Part shown: piece by piece, positions 1 to 11,548 of the stretch
Layout of the letters: each line of letters starts with the position of its first letter
How positions within the stretch are numbered: position 1 is the stretch's first letter
From: Oikopleura dioica
Taxonomy: Eukaryota; Chordata; Appendicularia; Copelata; Oikopleuridae
DNA: 64,000 bases
Assembly: GCA_907165135.1 (NCBI GenBank)
Contig: OU015567.1
Location: 15,691,001-15,755,000, forward strand
Reading direction: 5' to 3'
Position numbers and translations under genes: made by a program
Notes under the pieces: generated by a model
Databases searched by the model: none
What the model was told of the DNA's origin: nothing
The model's input: the letters and a program-made list of their open reading frames with translations, nothing else

Positions 1-357
1 AACAGCTCAACAGAGCTCAAGCCTTCTAATAACAAGAAGATATCGCTTTTGCGCGCTGAAAAGAAGCTTTTCTTCAAAAAATTTAATCCTCGATATTAAT
101 TGGTCAAAGTAGATTTTTGAGCAATTTTATTCGTCCAATATAAAAATATGAAAATGAGTTGCGTCAACAAATTCTAGCGCGTCACGTGTTCAAGAATTCG
201 AAGCCACGGCGAACACGGCTGCTTGTCATTAGTCGACGAAAGGTTATCCGAAAAGAACTCAGCTTCTCAACTTTGAATGATTTTGCTTTTCCCAGACAAG
301 GAAAATTAGGGTTAAATTTTCAAGCTTTTATTGGTTTTGGAGAAAGAATGTACAGAA

Positions 358-2224
358 TTATTTAAGGATTTTTATGTTCCAGCGGACATAAAAGTTGTTT
401 CCTTTGAGTTTGACCATTCCATTTTGATCAGGCGTCAACTTCTTCGCCGAGTTGTAGCGCTTCCCATCTCCAGCGCGAATATCGTCCGCGTCGGCTTGAA
501 AGTCGACGCGTTTTCCTAAAAAATAAAAATCTCAAATTCAAAAATCAATACCGTTGAAAAGAATCCACATTTTCCAGAAGCCGTCACCGCCGTAGTATTC
601 GTTCCTCGATTGATGTCGGATTGTCCAGCCAGCTTCCGACACTTCTAAATTTTCGTCCCAACGAAACTTTATTTTGGATGAAAATCGCGTCGAAACAAAA
701 ATCTTAAAAACTAATAAATGCGATATTCTCCAATTCCTTCAAATTAAACTCCGTCAGTCCTTCTGCCATTGCTTTCAGCACTCTTCGCACTGCTGCTTCG
801 GAGTGGTTATCTCGGACAGAATAAGAGTCGTTGCCGTTGTAAAATCCAAATCCAATTTTCCAAAGATTGAACTCTTCTTTCGCAAGCGATACTATCATTG
901 AAGTGATTTCTTTCTCGAGGGATTCGTTTGTCTTCTTCAGCTTTTCATTGTCTTCGATTTTCGCCAGATTCTCCTTGTTCAAATGCTCGTTGATAACTTC
1001 TGTCGTCTCCACCCGATTCTTTCCAAAAACCAAGTCCTTCGGTTGAATTCGATTTTGAAGCTGTTTTATCAAACTGACGATCGAGCGGTGATTCATCAAA
1101 GCTGCTGCGTTTGCTGCCCGTTCTCTGACGTCGATTTTGAGACATTCTTTGATCAGACTTTCCATCGCCGGGAAAACTACTTCTGCAGGTCTTCTTACAT
1201 TTTGAGCGATGTTGTTCATTGTTTGGAAGAGATTTCCAGTTGCGAAAGGGTGTCTTTATTGAGTTTAAGATTACAAGTCTTTTTGAGGAATTTCAAAAAA
1301 AAAACGAATCTTTTATACTGTTCCTGAAAGTGCAGACCATTTGAAAAACTACGCCCATCGCCCAAATATCGTGTTCAAAGGTTACATTTTCATTCCCTTG
1401 AGCTTGAAGACTCTCTGGAGGAAGATATTCCATCGACCCGGCCATTCCGGTATTCATGGTTCCGTCAGTGGGGCGAGAGACGTTGAAATCCGCGATTTTG
1501 ATCTGTTAATAATTTTCCAAGAAGTTATTATTTGGAATTTACCTCTTTCTTGTCGCCAGAAAGAAGAATGTTTTCCGGCTTGATGTCTCGGTGAGTTATA
1601 TTTTCGCCATGCAAGTAGTCTTCAAATCAGTTAGTCGCTTTATCAAAGGCATATTAACTTACTCATAGCAAGAACAATTTGCGCACAAATGCCAAGAGCA
1701 TCGTTTTCAACCCATTCTCCTTCGAATTCACCTCCCTCTGTGAAAATGATTAATAAAATGGCAAGGAGAATGAGCTTTTCTTTACCGTTCTCAAGTTTCT
1801 CTTCGATCAATTGGCCCAAATCACCTCCAGGAGGATATTCCAGAATCAGCCCATGGTATGGGAGATTGTTATAAGCAGAGAAAGAAAAGTTGTCATGAAG
1901 TTTGACGACATTTGGATGATCTTTTTTTCGGGTATATTACTATTTGTCTATTTCAGAGCCTACGGAAAACAAAGTTGCAAACCCTAACCTAGTCGTTGAA
2001 GAAGATCGACCTCCAGCTTTGCTTCTTGCTTCATTTTTTCTTCGAAGAGGCCGATTCCTTTCAGCATTTTTAGCTCATTCCCTATCAAAAGATTTCAGCA
2101 ATAATCTTCCTTTTTCATTTTTACCTTTTTGCTGATCCTTGACGAGCCAGTAGATTTTGCCATCTCTGGGCGGCTTCAGCTCTCTAACCGCCTTATATCT
2201 ATCGTTTATTACAGTTCCTTCCAT
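358..2224 (-). CDS. Ser/Thr kinase-like protein, family copy 1 (DFN kinase with shared C-terminal domain)
   Basis: Multi-exon gene on the minus strand. The first exon starts with ATG at 2224 and reads INDRYKAVRELKPPRDGKIY, a kinase N-lobe whose glycine loop has lost GxGxxG. The next exon has LKMLKG (candidate beta-3 lysine) and LEVDLLQRL (candidate alpha-C glutamate), then DHPNVVKLHDNF. The catalytic loop is HRDIKPEN (about 1590) and the metal-binding motif is ADFNVSR (about 1490), so Asp is kept but Gly is Asn. PPES stands for APE and DIWAMGVVFQM follows. A C-lobe/helical part (704-1219) contains a Lys/Glu-rich coiled coil and ends ELENI. The last exons carry a beta-rich domain with GW..RH, YGGDGFWKMWILFN and GKRVDFQADADD, stopping at 358. 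A roughly 40-nt GT..AG intron splits FN from GKRVD. Kinase assignment rests on motifs. Activity is likely because Asp and Lys are present, but the substrate is unknown. Confidence 0.8.
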
Positions 2225-5200
2225 CTGTTAAAAATAAACTGCTTCTTTGTTCTGAAATTGCCGTTTTTTGAAAATATGGAAGACTGAAAAATGACTCTGC
2301 CGGATAAAACGCGATGAGTCGCCGCGCGCTCTGACGCAAATCAAGAAAGATACCGAAAATCTCGGGCAGGAAATTGTTCAGATAGCCTATCTGAGATAGG
2401 CTTTTGGCCGAATTTCGAGGTCATACCACCATTCTGAAGCTTCTGAGGCTACAACAGATATTTATTCGAGTGGTCGTCATTTGCCCAATCTTGGGTTAAA
2501 GACGATCTGAAATTGAATTATAAATTAAAAATAACTTTTCTATCTTTCACAGAAAGGGACCCATCACTGTCCAAGTCCAGAAGTCCGGTCAATATATTTT
2601 GATAGCAAAGATTTACTCGATTAGTCCTCGATCAGAAAAAGACTGACAGAATCTCATTTTTAAAATATCGCTAAATAATTGATACAATTTAAAAAGACCC
2701 CCTTAATGAATCTCACAGAATAACCCTCGAAAAAATAGACTCTGAAAAAAAGTTCGCTTGTGTACTTATTCAGAAGCGAGGCGATTTAGAAAGAAGAGTT
2801 AGCTGCCCAGTTCGGGCGACTACGACTTTTAGAAAGAAAAAAGCAAATACAAAAGGGCAGTGTAATCTGACTTACATCTGTAAACCGCGAGCGAGGATTT
2901 CGGGGAAAGTTGAAACTGCCAGACCGCGGCGAGGAAGCTTAATTCTTGTTGCGGCGATGCTGGAATTGTCACGTGCAGAAAAAGCGGGATACCCAATGTG
3001 ATCGAGGAAATTCACTTTTTGACCTTGAGATATTTTTTCAATGAATAAGGGGGTCAAGCTCAAAGACCATTTTCTACTTTCGCTTTTGGGCGTAAATAAG
3101 AAAGTGACACCCTTAATTTTTTTCTGTCAAAAATAAGGTTATAACGCTCAAAAACAAATCTGAAGAATAAGGGTGTACCTGCGTTAATTTTTTAAAAATA
3201 TTGATTTATGCCCTTGACCCCCTTAATTCTCATCTCCCTCAGTTTTCAAAAAATTCTCTGCAGATTGGTCCACGCCTAAGGGTTCTTTTTTCTCCAACAT
3301 CTGAAAAGCCTTCCATTACTTATCGGGTAAATCGAGGACTACACACTTGATTTAAGGAGCTCACACCCTTTGGTCCCTGTTTGAAGGGCCTGGCGCACTT
3401 TATTTAGAAATGCCGCCGTTTTTTTTTTTTGATAAAAACGGGTTCAAAATCGAAAACGAAAGAAAGAGTTCTTTTCAAATCAAAAGAAGAAGGCGAAAAT
3501 CAACTCGTGAAAATGAGTGTTGTAATACGGCATCTTTCTCGAAAAAGCAGTTAACTGTAAATCCGGCAGCTCTTGCTATACACAGAGGGATGAGCCGCAG
3601 CAGAAGCCGACGTAGCTTTGGCGCAATAGTTTAACTCAAAGCAGCGAAAATCCAATCCAAACGCGGCGCAGACACGTTACCAATCCAAACTCAAAGCATC
3701 TGCACATTTTAACGCTCATCTGATTTTTACGCCGAAAATTCGCGACTTTGAAAAATAATTCAGATAAAAGTCATTTCCAATTTTAAAGTAAATAAAAATC
3801 ATAAATGCAAAATCTTAATTTTTTTGAATTTGTTTTTTGACTTTTGAGATTATATTTTTGATCAAAAAAAATGTATAATTTATTAATAATTATTAAAATA
3901 AAATTTATAAAATTATATATTTTTTTCAAAATATTTAATTAAAAAACAACTTATTAAAGATTTTTTTTTTAAATAATTGTAATTTATTTTTAAAATTTCT
4001 AAAAAACATAAAAATAAGGAGTGGGCGTTGAAAAAATGCAGGAGCGTAAAAGGGATGAAGCGGCGAAGCTCGAATTATGGCGAATTTAGTTTAGGACAGC
4101 TCCCGGGCTTAGAATTGAATCCACTGGCTTAGAAGGGATGACCTGGAACTACCAAGCCAAAATTTCAAAATTTCAAAATCTCAAAAATTTTGCAATTTGA
4201 AAACGAATGAAATTGCGTGGCAAAAAACTGTCCCAGGTGAAAGCAAAAAGAAAATATTTTTCGCGGAAAATAGCGTTTTCGATTCGATTTGGCGGCCGAA
4301 GCAAGCTCTAACTTTGGCACCTGCTGCGGCGACAAAGCAAGGGAGACACTCTAAAGATCATCAATTCCACTCGCAATCGTCAAAAATAACAACCGAGGAA
4401 AAATATCAGCACCTGCCAAAATTAGCTTCGCGGTAACTTCCTTGCTTTTTTTCAAAAGGTGCAAAAACTTAAGGAGCTCCACGACGATATTTTTAAAAAA
4501 TATTTTTTCTTTCCGGTAAATTTTATTTTCGCTAAAAAATAGCAGATGAACTTTCAAAAGGTGTAAATTTCTCATGAAATTATCATATTGACACCCTTAT
4601 TTTTTGATTTCTAATTTGACAACAAAATTTTTAAGGGAACCCGAGTCGATAAATAATTCAGTTGACTTTGAAACCATTAATAATGGTCCATTATTTTGCC
4701 TTATTATTTCGATTGAATATCAACTGGTGCTCCCTAAAATAATTAATGTCAAATCTAAAATAGAGAGCCAATGTTTCAATAAAAGTCGAAAAATAAGGGT
4801 CTCAATATGATAATTTTTGTTCAAAAGCCGACTTTTTCTTAGAAAGAAATCCTAGTTTATCGCTTTTTGACAATTTTTCTTTTAGAAAAATTACAGTTAG
4901 AAAATAGAACTTACGGCAAGCGTGAAAAAATGATGATTTCGAAGCTCATTATTTGGAATTTATTCGAAATATTATTTTAAAATCGATCAACTGAAACTAA
5001 ATTGGGGGCTTGGAAGGCCATTCAAATCGCAAAATTACTATTCGCGCGAAATGTTAGCGGTTCAATTTATAAAAATATTTTCAGAATAGATATTCTAAAG
5101 AGAGATTTCGCGGTTTCGAAACCGTTCGAAAAATTTTATTCTCGAAATTTTCAGCGATTTTTTCTGATTTTTGCGCTCATTGATCATGAACCGGCGATTC

Positions 5201-5555
5201 TCGTAATTTATCTGAAAATCGGCGTTATCTTTTTCCGTTTTTGTCGCTTTTGAAATCCGCGAAAACTGGCAGATCGAGGCACGTGATTCGAAAGATAAGA
5301 ACGGACCAGGTTACAAAAAATCATCGGATGCAGTTATGCCACCGCTGACGCCAGACAACTCATTTTTGGTGTTGACGGATTAGATGCTGGAAGATTTGAT
5401 GGTGATAATAGACGTAATGATAAAAATCGTCGCGTACGCCCAGCGAGTCAGAGGTTATCTCTGGAAATTTTTGCAATTACGGAATTCGCTTGAAAAGAAG
5501 CCGCAATTTACAGTTTTTATATCAATTTTTTGTAAAAAATAAGTTATTTTTCGAC
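2225..5555. other. Gene-poor stretch made of small inverted repeats
   Basis: No convincing coding sequence. 2694-3056 is bounded by inverted GACCCCCTTA / TAAGGGGGTC. Scattered copies of the GTGACACCCTTAT word follow (3100-3180). 3780-4010 is extremely AT-rich with no readable structure. 4577-4815 is a hairpin-forming element with about 26-bp inverted ends (ATTATCATATTGACACCCTT at the left, its near-complement at the right). The rest shows nothing recognisable. Confidence 0.5.
4577..4815. repeat. Small inverted-repeat element of the GACACCCTTAT family
   Basis: Left end ATTATCATATTGACACCCTT and a right end that is its near-perfect complement (one or two changes). The interior is AT-rich and non-coding. 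The same GACACCCTTAT/ATAAGGGTGTC termini recur widely, for example at 17776-17880, 19084-19165, 19226-19284 and 19482-19545, so this is a MITE-like family. No superfamily can be named from the ends alone. Confidence 0.6.
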
Positions 5556-5556
5556 A

Positions 5557-5690
5557 ATAAATTTCGACAAATTTTGCGTGGACGGCTACTCAGTTGCTGA
5601 TCGGTCGGTTAGCCGAATACAGGCTTCTGATTGGTTGAGAATTTCCTCGCAAAATTTGTCGAATTTTTTTTTTGTCGGTTCAAGACAACC
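5557..5690. repeat. MITE family A, copy 1 (ACAAATTTTGCGTGG ends)
   Basis: Inverted ends around CGACAAATTTTGCGTGG and CGCAAAATTTGTCG, with an interior containing GGCTAC..GCTGAT..GGTTAGCCGAAT..GGCTTCTGATTGG. Clearly the same element recurs at 23700-23830 and 42412-42535. Non-coding and about 130 bp. Confidence 0.7.
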
Positions 5691-5799
5691 CCCAATGGAA
5701 TGGTTTTTCAAGGGTTAACCCTTATTTATTTAAGATAAAAAGAAAACACAAGAAAGCTAAAATTGAAATTATAATAGTGACGCCCTTATTTTTTCAAAT

Positions 5800-5836
5800 T
5801 AAAAGAACCCTTACCTTAACCCTAACCCTAACTTTG
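5800..5836 (+). repeat. Short interstitial telomere-like tract
   Basis: Contains CCTTAACCCTAACCCTAAC, two to three units of the TTAGGG complement. A second tract, CTAACCCTAACCCTAAC, lies at 24873-24890, and GTAGGGTTAGGG lies at 61119-61131. They are too short to be a chromosome end. Confidence 0.55.
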
Positions 5837-6439
5837 TTTATCATTCTGAGTTTAGATCGTGACACCCTTATTTATTAACCCTAAGAATATGCCTGATATT
5901 TAACCTTGATAGTATTTTTCCTTAAGGGGGAGGTCCACGAGAATCAGAATCTTAGAAACAAATTTCCCGAAAAACCCGATTGTGTAAGTATTTCTTCTGG
6001 AGATCCCTGTTTGTGATTATTTTTTCTACGAAGAAAAAGTGACAAGATTATTGGTAAGACGAAAAAAGTGTTGTGGCAGAATGAGATTATTTCTGGCCTG
6101 AAAAGCCGCAGAGCCTAGAATTACTCTTCCCTCACTTCCTGTAAATTATCCGCTTCGTGAATCGCGCAGAATATCGCAGAAAATTTCTTTTTTTTTTTGC
6201 TTTTTTCAAGAAGCAAAAAAGGTCAAAATTTCATATTGCAAAAAGAATAATTTTGTTTGTTAAAAAAGGTTCCAGAAATCAGTCAGCTGGACCCGCATCT
6301 GCCAAAAGCGGGAATTCGCGGCTCAGGGGAGAGAAAAATAACGAAATTTAATTTTCACCGCTCCGTTATTTTTCAATCCAACTTGAAATTATATTTACCA
6401 AAACAGATTTTATTTTTTTTTCGCTGCTTGTTGAACAAT

Positions 6440-6765
6440 ATTTTTTTGAAAAATTTCGCAAGAAAAAATTTAAACAGCCAATTTTTTTAATTTTAGAAAT
6501 TAAGGGTTCTCTTTGCAAATTTTATTCGGGAATTTCGCCAAAAAAACTCGAACTCTTACTTTCTTTTATTCAAAAATTAAGGGTATCTCTTAGTATTTTT
6601 TTTTGAAATTTTCAAAAAATAAAATCTATTTATTTTTTTTTCTAGTTAAAAATTAAGGGTGTCTCTTTGGATTATTTTTTGAGAATTTGTTAGAAAGGAA
6701 TTTTTTTGCTTTGAAAAAGTTAGGGTTTCTCTTTGAAAATCTAAAAAAAAACAATTAAAAGCAAG
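6440..6765 (+). repeat. Degenerate tandem repeat, about 70-80 bp unit
   Basis: Four spaced copies of a segment around AATTAAGGGT-TCTCTTTG occur at about 6497, 6577, 6650 and 6717, each followed by T-rich sequence with AAAATTT. The unit is non-coding. It resembles reiterated termini of the TTAAGGGTATC repeat family in this window. Confidence 0.55.
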
Positions 6766-7043
6766 TAAAATTTTGTTTTCCTCCTTATTTTCCCTTTTCG
6801 CGGAAAAGTCTAAAAAAGTATTTTAGAAGCTGTGCTGAGCTAAAATTTCAGATGTGGCTCTGATCCACTTGATTTTCAAGTGCGCAGCGCGGAGAGAGAC
6901 GTAATCGCGCCCGACAGTAGAGCATCCTGTATTAAACGCATAAACTCGTTCACTCGATATTAAAGTTTCGTGACCTTCTAATTTCGGCTCAACTAGAGTT
7001 CAAAATCTGCCGGAAAAGCGGAAAGGAGAGCAGTCGGAAAACT

Positions 7044-7235
7044 GGGCTTTGCAACCTGTGTAAAAAACCTGAGTCAGGTTCAGAAGAACAAAAATGAAAA
7101 GCCGCGTAATGGCTATTTTTTAATCGAATCCGCAAAATATTGGCGAATCTGTTTTTCGGCTTCGTTTATTAAAAAGCTGCGGCTTTTCATTTTCGCTCCT
7201 GAGAGCCTGACTCAGGCTTTTTACACAGGTTTTCA
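7044..7235. repeat. GAGTCAGG hairpin MITE, one copy
   Basis: Ends are CAACCTGTGTAAAAAACC-TGAGTCAGG and the complement CCTGACTCAGG..TTTACACAGG. The interior has GAAAAGCCGCGTAATGGC and its complement GCTGCGGCTTTTCATTTT, so the whole unit can fold. It belongs to the most abundant family in the window. Confidence 0.75.
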
Positions 7236-7352
7236 GTAAAAAAATGACTCAAATCTTTGTTTTAGTATTTTAAAGCCAGTTATAAACGAAAAGGAAGACC
7301 ACGTCCATTTTTCCCAATTTTGGTTGGTTGGGGATAAAGACGGAAAAACGTA

Positions 7353-7564
7353 CAGTAAAAACCGCTGGTCTGGGACACCCCTAGTCCACCCACGTGTCCC
7401 AAACTAGAAGTATTTTCACTTTTGCTCTCGCGCGCCACTTTTGCTTTCGGGGTAAAGCGGTAAGTTTAAAAACACCCCGTGGGCGCGTGCCTTTGATCGT
7501 TAATTCGCCCGGGTGTCCCAAACCAGAAGGATTTTTAGGTGTCCCAAACCAGCGGTTTTCACTG
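7353..7564. mobile_element. Mariner/Tc1-like MITE with TA target duplication
   Basis: Terminal inverted repeats start CAGTAAAAACCGCTGGTCTG at the left, mirrored by CCAGCGGTTTTCACTG at the right. TA dinucleotides flank both sides (7351-7352 and 7565-7566). An internal GTGTCCCAAACCAGAAG motif repeats. At 212 bp it has no coding capacity. The TA duplication and CAGT start are typical of Tc1/mariner; the superfamily call is inferred from that. Confidence 0.7.
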
Positions 7565-7718
7565 TAGCTAGGCCGCGTTTTCAAAATAACCAAGATCGTG
7601 CCAGGATAAGCCGAGGGAAGGAGTTTTTGGCGGATTATTACCGTCAAGGTGAAAACACGCAGCTGGAAAAATTTTGAGTTTTTGTAAGTTTATTTGAAAT
7701 AAGAAATTTACATGATGA

Positions 7719-8690
7719 TTATTTTCGTATTCTTATATTCCAGCGGACAAAAGACGAATCTCCTTTGTGTTTGACCATTCCGGTTGAATCTGGCGTCAAC
7801 TTTTTCGCCGAGTTGTAGCTCTTCCCATCATACAAGTCAATATCGTCCGCGTCGGCTTGAAAGTCGACGCGTTTTCTTAAAATAAAACTCTCAAATTCAA
7901 AAATCAATACCGTTGAAAGTAAGCCACAGTTTCCAGAATTGCCCGTCGCCGCCGTAGCTTTTGTCGCTTGATTGATGTCGTATTGTCCAGCCAGCTTCCG
8001 TCACTTCTAAATTTTTGAATTGATTAAATTTTATTCTGGATGAAAATCGCGTCCAAACAAAAATCAAAAAATAAAAATGCGATTTTATCCAATTCCTTCA
8101 AATTGAAATTATTTCCCAAGCCAGCTGCCATTGTTTTCAGAACTCGTCGCACTGCTGCTTCTTTGTGGCTGGATCGTTTATCGGGCAAGTCCTTGAAAAA
8201 CCAAGTCCATTGATTTCAGGATTTTCCCCAAAAGAAGAACGAAGATTTTCCATCTCAGCAGTCTTTTTCTTGTTTTCCTTTGAGTCAGTTTCAAGTTTTC
8301 CTACGTACAGGTTTTGGTGTTTTTTCTTCTTCTCTTCTTGTTTCGAAATTCCTTCAGTCGTTTTTGTTATTCTTTCAGTATTATTGTTATGTTTTTCTCT
8401 GAGCTGCTTGAGATCTGCGATTTCTTCTTTCATCTCTTTTAAAAAGCACTCGGTCGTTTTTCGGACATCTTCGATCTGAATATCACGCTCCTGATTCGCC
8501 AATTCTGTGGTTTCTTTGAACATCTCAAGATCAGCGACTCTTTTTCCAATTTTCTATTTTTCTTTTTCAACTCGTTTCTTTCTTGCTGCAGATCGAACGC
8601 AAGAAGTCGAAAGGTCTCATTGTCTTTTTCAAGCTGATCTATTCTCTTAAGAATCGGCTGGATCACAGAATTATTGATTTGGGAACTCAT
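7719..8690 (-). pseudogene. Kinase-family copy 2, kinase domain missing, frameshifted
   Basis: This copy keeps only the coiled-coil segment (starting with ATG at 8690, MSSQINNSVIQPILKRIDQL), the helical segment and the shared C-terminal domain (GKRVDFQADADD type, stop at 7719). No glycine loop, HRD or DFN exon is found upstream. The reading frame changes twice: near 8540 between KKKNRKLEK and VADLEMFKETTEL, and near 8190 between NGLGFS and the expected HKEAAVRRVLKTMAAGL. The small intron before GKRVD is still present. It could be a decayed paralogue, or a gene using unseen splicing to correct the frame; decay is the simpler reading. Confidence 0.65.
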
Positions 8691-9955
8691 TGCTGCATCG
8701 GTTGTTCCTTCGTTTTTGTAATCTCCAACGGTGCTTTAAAAGGGTCACCGTCTTATATCTTAACCCGTTGCCAAGTGCATCCCCGATGGTACAATCTAAC
8801 CTGAGGCTCGAAATTCAGCATTACTATTGGCGTTTTCATTGTATAAATTATACTGTATAATTTATACACCTTCCGCTCGGCAACGTCTTAATCTTGGTAC
8901 ACTCTTATCAATTCCGAAATTCTGATGGGACATCTCTTGTAGCTTTTTTATTAAGAAGTATTAATTTGGCGGAGACCCAATCTAAAAGAAATAACGGATC
9001 GATTATCTTCGTTTGACATTTTGAAAAATATTAGCGAGTTTGGCTGTTCTCTAGCTTTTGTGAGAGGCTAATAAAATAATGCCAAATATTATGGCCAACG
9101 AATGAGTTGGCTATAAAATTAACGTGAAACTCCATCTGTAGAAAACTACAAGAAACTTACAAGACCAAAAACACAGCTTCAAATTTACCAACAAAGCTCA
9201 AAATCGCCAGCTGATGAATTTGATCGTTTCCCCACCCAAAAGCGCCAGAGCCAATTTCGCGAAAGCGCTGGCTTCTTTGTTTCTAGCGCTGTTTTCCAGT
9301 GTTGTGCACTCTCCAAGACACCTGACCTGTTTTGACCTGCTGTTGTGCGTTAGAGAGACTTGCTCGCTTTAGAAGCTGTTTTGAACAAAAGAAAAAAGTT
9401 TGTGAAACTTTTAGTTACTGATGATGATCCTTTGATCGAAAAGCTTCTAATAAATATACATAAGTACAAAAGAAAAAAGGCTTTTTTGAAAACGCTTCTT
9501 TTTTAGTTTATTTTGAACAGTTTTTTTGACAGTCAGATTTTTTGTTTTGTTTTGTTTTGAAGTTTTGTTTGTTTGTTTTTTTTCGTTTGAGAGAGGAATA
9601 ACAGTATTTACAGTCGCTGCTGGCTATTTTCGTCGCTTTTAAAAAGAGTTCCTTTAGTGGATCGAAAATTATAAAATTAGAAAGTTTAGTTGTCTGACAA
9701 AGTCGATGAAAATCGCCGGCTAAGTCAAAAATCAACGGCTGTAAAATTGTTTATCGTTCCGAAGCGCCTTCTAACCACCTCAATGCATGATAAAACGCTT
9801 AACTGCTCCCACCCCAAAAATATCAGCAAGCGTTTTTGCTCGCAAAAGAGCCCAGGGAATTAGGCTATCGCACGATGAAAAACGGGGCTTTTTCATAACA
9901 GCGTTTTTTAGAAAAATTCGATAATAGAAGGGAAAGTTTACCTTGTTTAAAAATA
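8691..9955. other. Intergenic, no gene recognised
   Basis: Contains a short AT palindrome (ATTATACTGTATAATTTATA, about 8842) and T/G-rich low-complexity sequence (TTTTGTTTTGTTTTG, about 9540-9585). Nothing else can be supported. Confidence 0.4.
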
Positions 9956-9959
9956 TCAG

Positions 9960-10250
9960 CTACAAAATTTGCGAAGGAGGCGAATCGACAGCTGATTGGC
10001 TTTTTCCAAATCAGCTCACTCAGCCAGCTCAGCTCACTCAGCTCAGCAAATTTGCAACTCTGCTTTTATGGTCTACAGGTGGCGCACTCTATTTATTCAG
10101 CCAATCAGAAGAGAACTAGCCACCAGCGCATTTTTATTGGCTAACTCTCTTCTGATTGGCTTGATATATGAATTGCGCCCTCTGGTGGCCATTATTGTTT
10201 AGTTTGGGAAACGAGCCAATCAGTTGTCGATTAGCCGCCTACGTAAATCT
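9960..10250. repeat. Inverted-repeat element with CCAATCAG-type ends
   Basis: The left arm reads GGCGAATCGACAGCTGATTGG. The right arm reads GCCAATCAGTTGTCGATTAG-CCGCC, its near-complement. Inside lie further CCAATCAGAAGAG and CTCTTCTGATTGGC hairpins. It is related in sequence to MITE family A (5557, 23700, 42412). Non-coding. Confidence 0.6.
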
Positions 10251-10400
10251 TGTCGCAGAAATTTTAGATACAGTAGAAGATACCCTTAATTATCGATAAT
10301 TATTTTAAGATAAGTTTCGAAAAATGTTTTCAGGCCAAAAATCACTTTTTAACTGTTAGTGCCATCTTCACCGCCGTCTCAAACCGAGTCGAACGGTAAA

Positions 10401-10564
10401 CAGCCGGAGTCCAAAATAAGGGACACCAAGATAAGGGACTTTTGGCTCGAAACGCCGAAAATCTGCGCCCTGTTTTGTATGTTTCTAATGTTAAATTGAA
10501 CCAATTTAAGGGACTTTTTCGAAAATTCGGGACCGAAAAAGTCCCTTATTTTGGACTCCGGCTG
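10401..10564. mobile_element. TA-flanked MITE nested in the foldback left arm
   Basis: The termini are a perfect 24-bp inverted repeat beginning CAGCCGGAGTCCAAAATAAG. The intact opposite arm gives the empty-site sequence (CGGTATATGTATC), which shows insertion at TA with the left TA mutated to AA. A second, one-ended copy starts after TA at 51998. The TA duplication fits Tc1/mariner-type mobilisation. Confidence 0.8.
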
Positions 10565-11162
10565 TATGTATCTCTTGAAAATTCTAGAGTTTCGGGTACT
10601 TCCGGTCAAATTTACGAAATTCTAGTTTTCCACTGCCGTTTTTGATACAGAAATGGTACTATGGCATATAGCATATCAAAATGACCGCTAGGACGTGAGG
10701 AGTGCAGGGGTCTCAAAAAATAAGTACTTTTGCAAAGAAAAGTACCTAAAAATAATTATTTTGTGATTTTTAAGCACTAAAAATATCAAATTTCAAGAAA
10801 TTTTCGATTTAAATATAGTTTTCTTTGTAGATTTATTTATAAGAGATAAAACTTGATTATCCATCTGCTTTCTGCCCGAAAAAATCATTATTGATATTTT
10901 AAGTGCTAAAAATCACAAAATAATTATTTTTAGGTACTTTTCTTTGCAAAAGTACTTATTTTTTGAGACCCCTGCACTCCTCACGTCCTAGCGGTCATTT
11001 TGATATGCTATATGCCATAGTACCATTTCTGTATCAAAAACGGCAGTGGAAAACTAGAATTTCGTAAATTTGACCGGAAGTACCCGAAACTCTAGAATTT
11101 TCAAGAGATACATATACCGTTCGACTCGGTTTGAGACGGCGGTGAAGATGGCACTAACAGTT

Positions 11163-11488
11163 ACCGTCAACAATTTTCGAAAAATTTATTTTCCGAATTT
11201 TAAAATTTTGACCCCGGAAATGGATTCTACGGGCCAAAAAACGATTTTGAGGCTTCATTTTTGGGGGTCTATCTCGACTCTAACACCCCGAAAATCGCGT
11301 TTGAAAATTAGCTTTTTCGCCGAAAATGACGAAAATGACCTAATTTTGCTAAAATTTAAGATTTTTATTGGTCAAAAAGCGCCCGAACAAGTTTTTATGA
11401 TGGATGAAACTTCCAGGCATACCTAGAAGCCAAAATATGGCTGTTTTGAAATTTTCGATTTTTCGAAGGAAATTGTTGACGGGGGTCC
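11163..11488. mobile_element. Insertion in the foldback right arm
   Basis: This segment is absent from the left arm. It is bounded by CCGTCAACAATTT at the left and AAATTGTTGACGG then GGGTCC at the right, so it has inverted ends, and it is flanked by TTA on both sides. It is non-coding, and the exact ends are uncertain by a few bases. Confidence 0.65.
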
Positions 11489-11548
11489 TTAAAAGTGATT
11501 TTTGGCCTGAAAACATTTTTCGAAACTTATCTAAAGGATAAAAATGAT

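Larger units (their letters stand above)
10293..11548. mobile_element. Large foldback element with one insertion in each arm
   Basis: The arms are long and nearly perfect. The left outer arm (about 10297-10400: AGATAAGTTTCGAAAAATG, then the segment ending GAGTCGAACGGTA) is mirrored at about 11115-11162 plus 11489-11548. The inner arms are 10565-10786 and 10889-11115, with a loop at 10787-10888. The left arm is interrupted by the MITE at 10401-10564. The right arm is interrupted at about 11163-11488. It contains no coding sequence. Confidence 0.85.

Noticed and set aside
5800-5836. CCCTAA tract as a chromosome end
   Set aside because: Only two to three units, with unique sequence on both sides.
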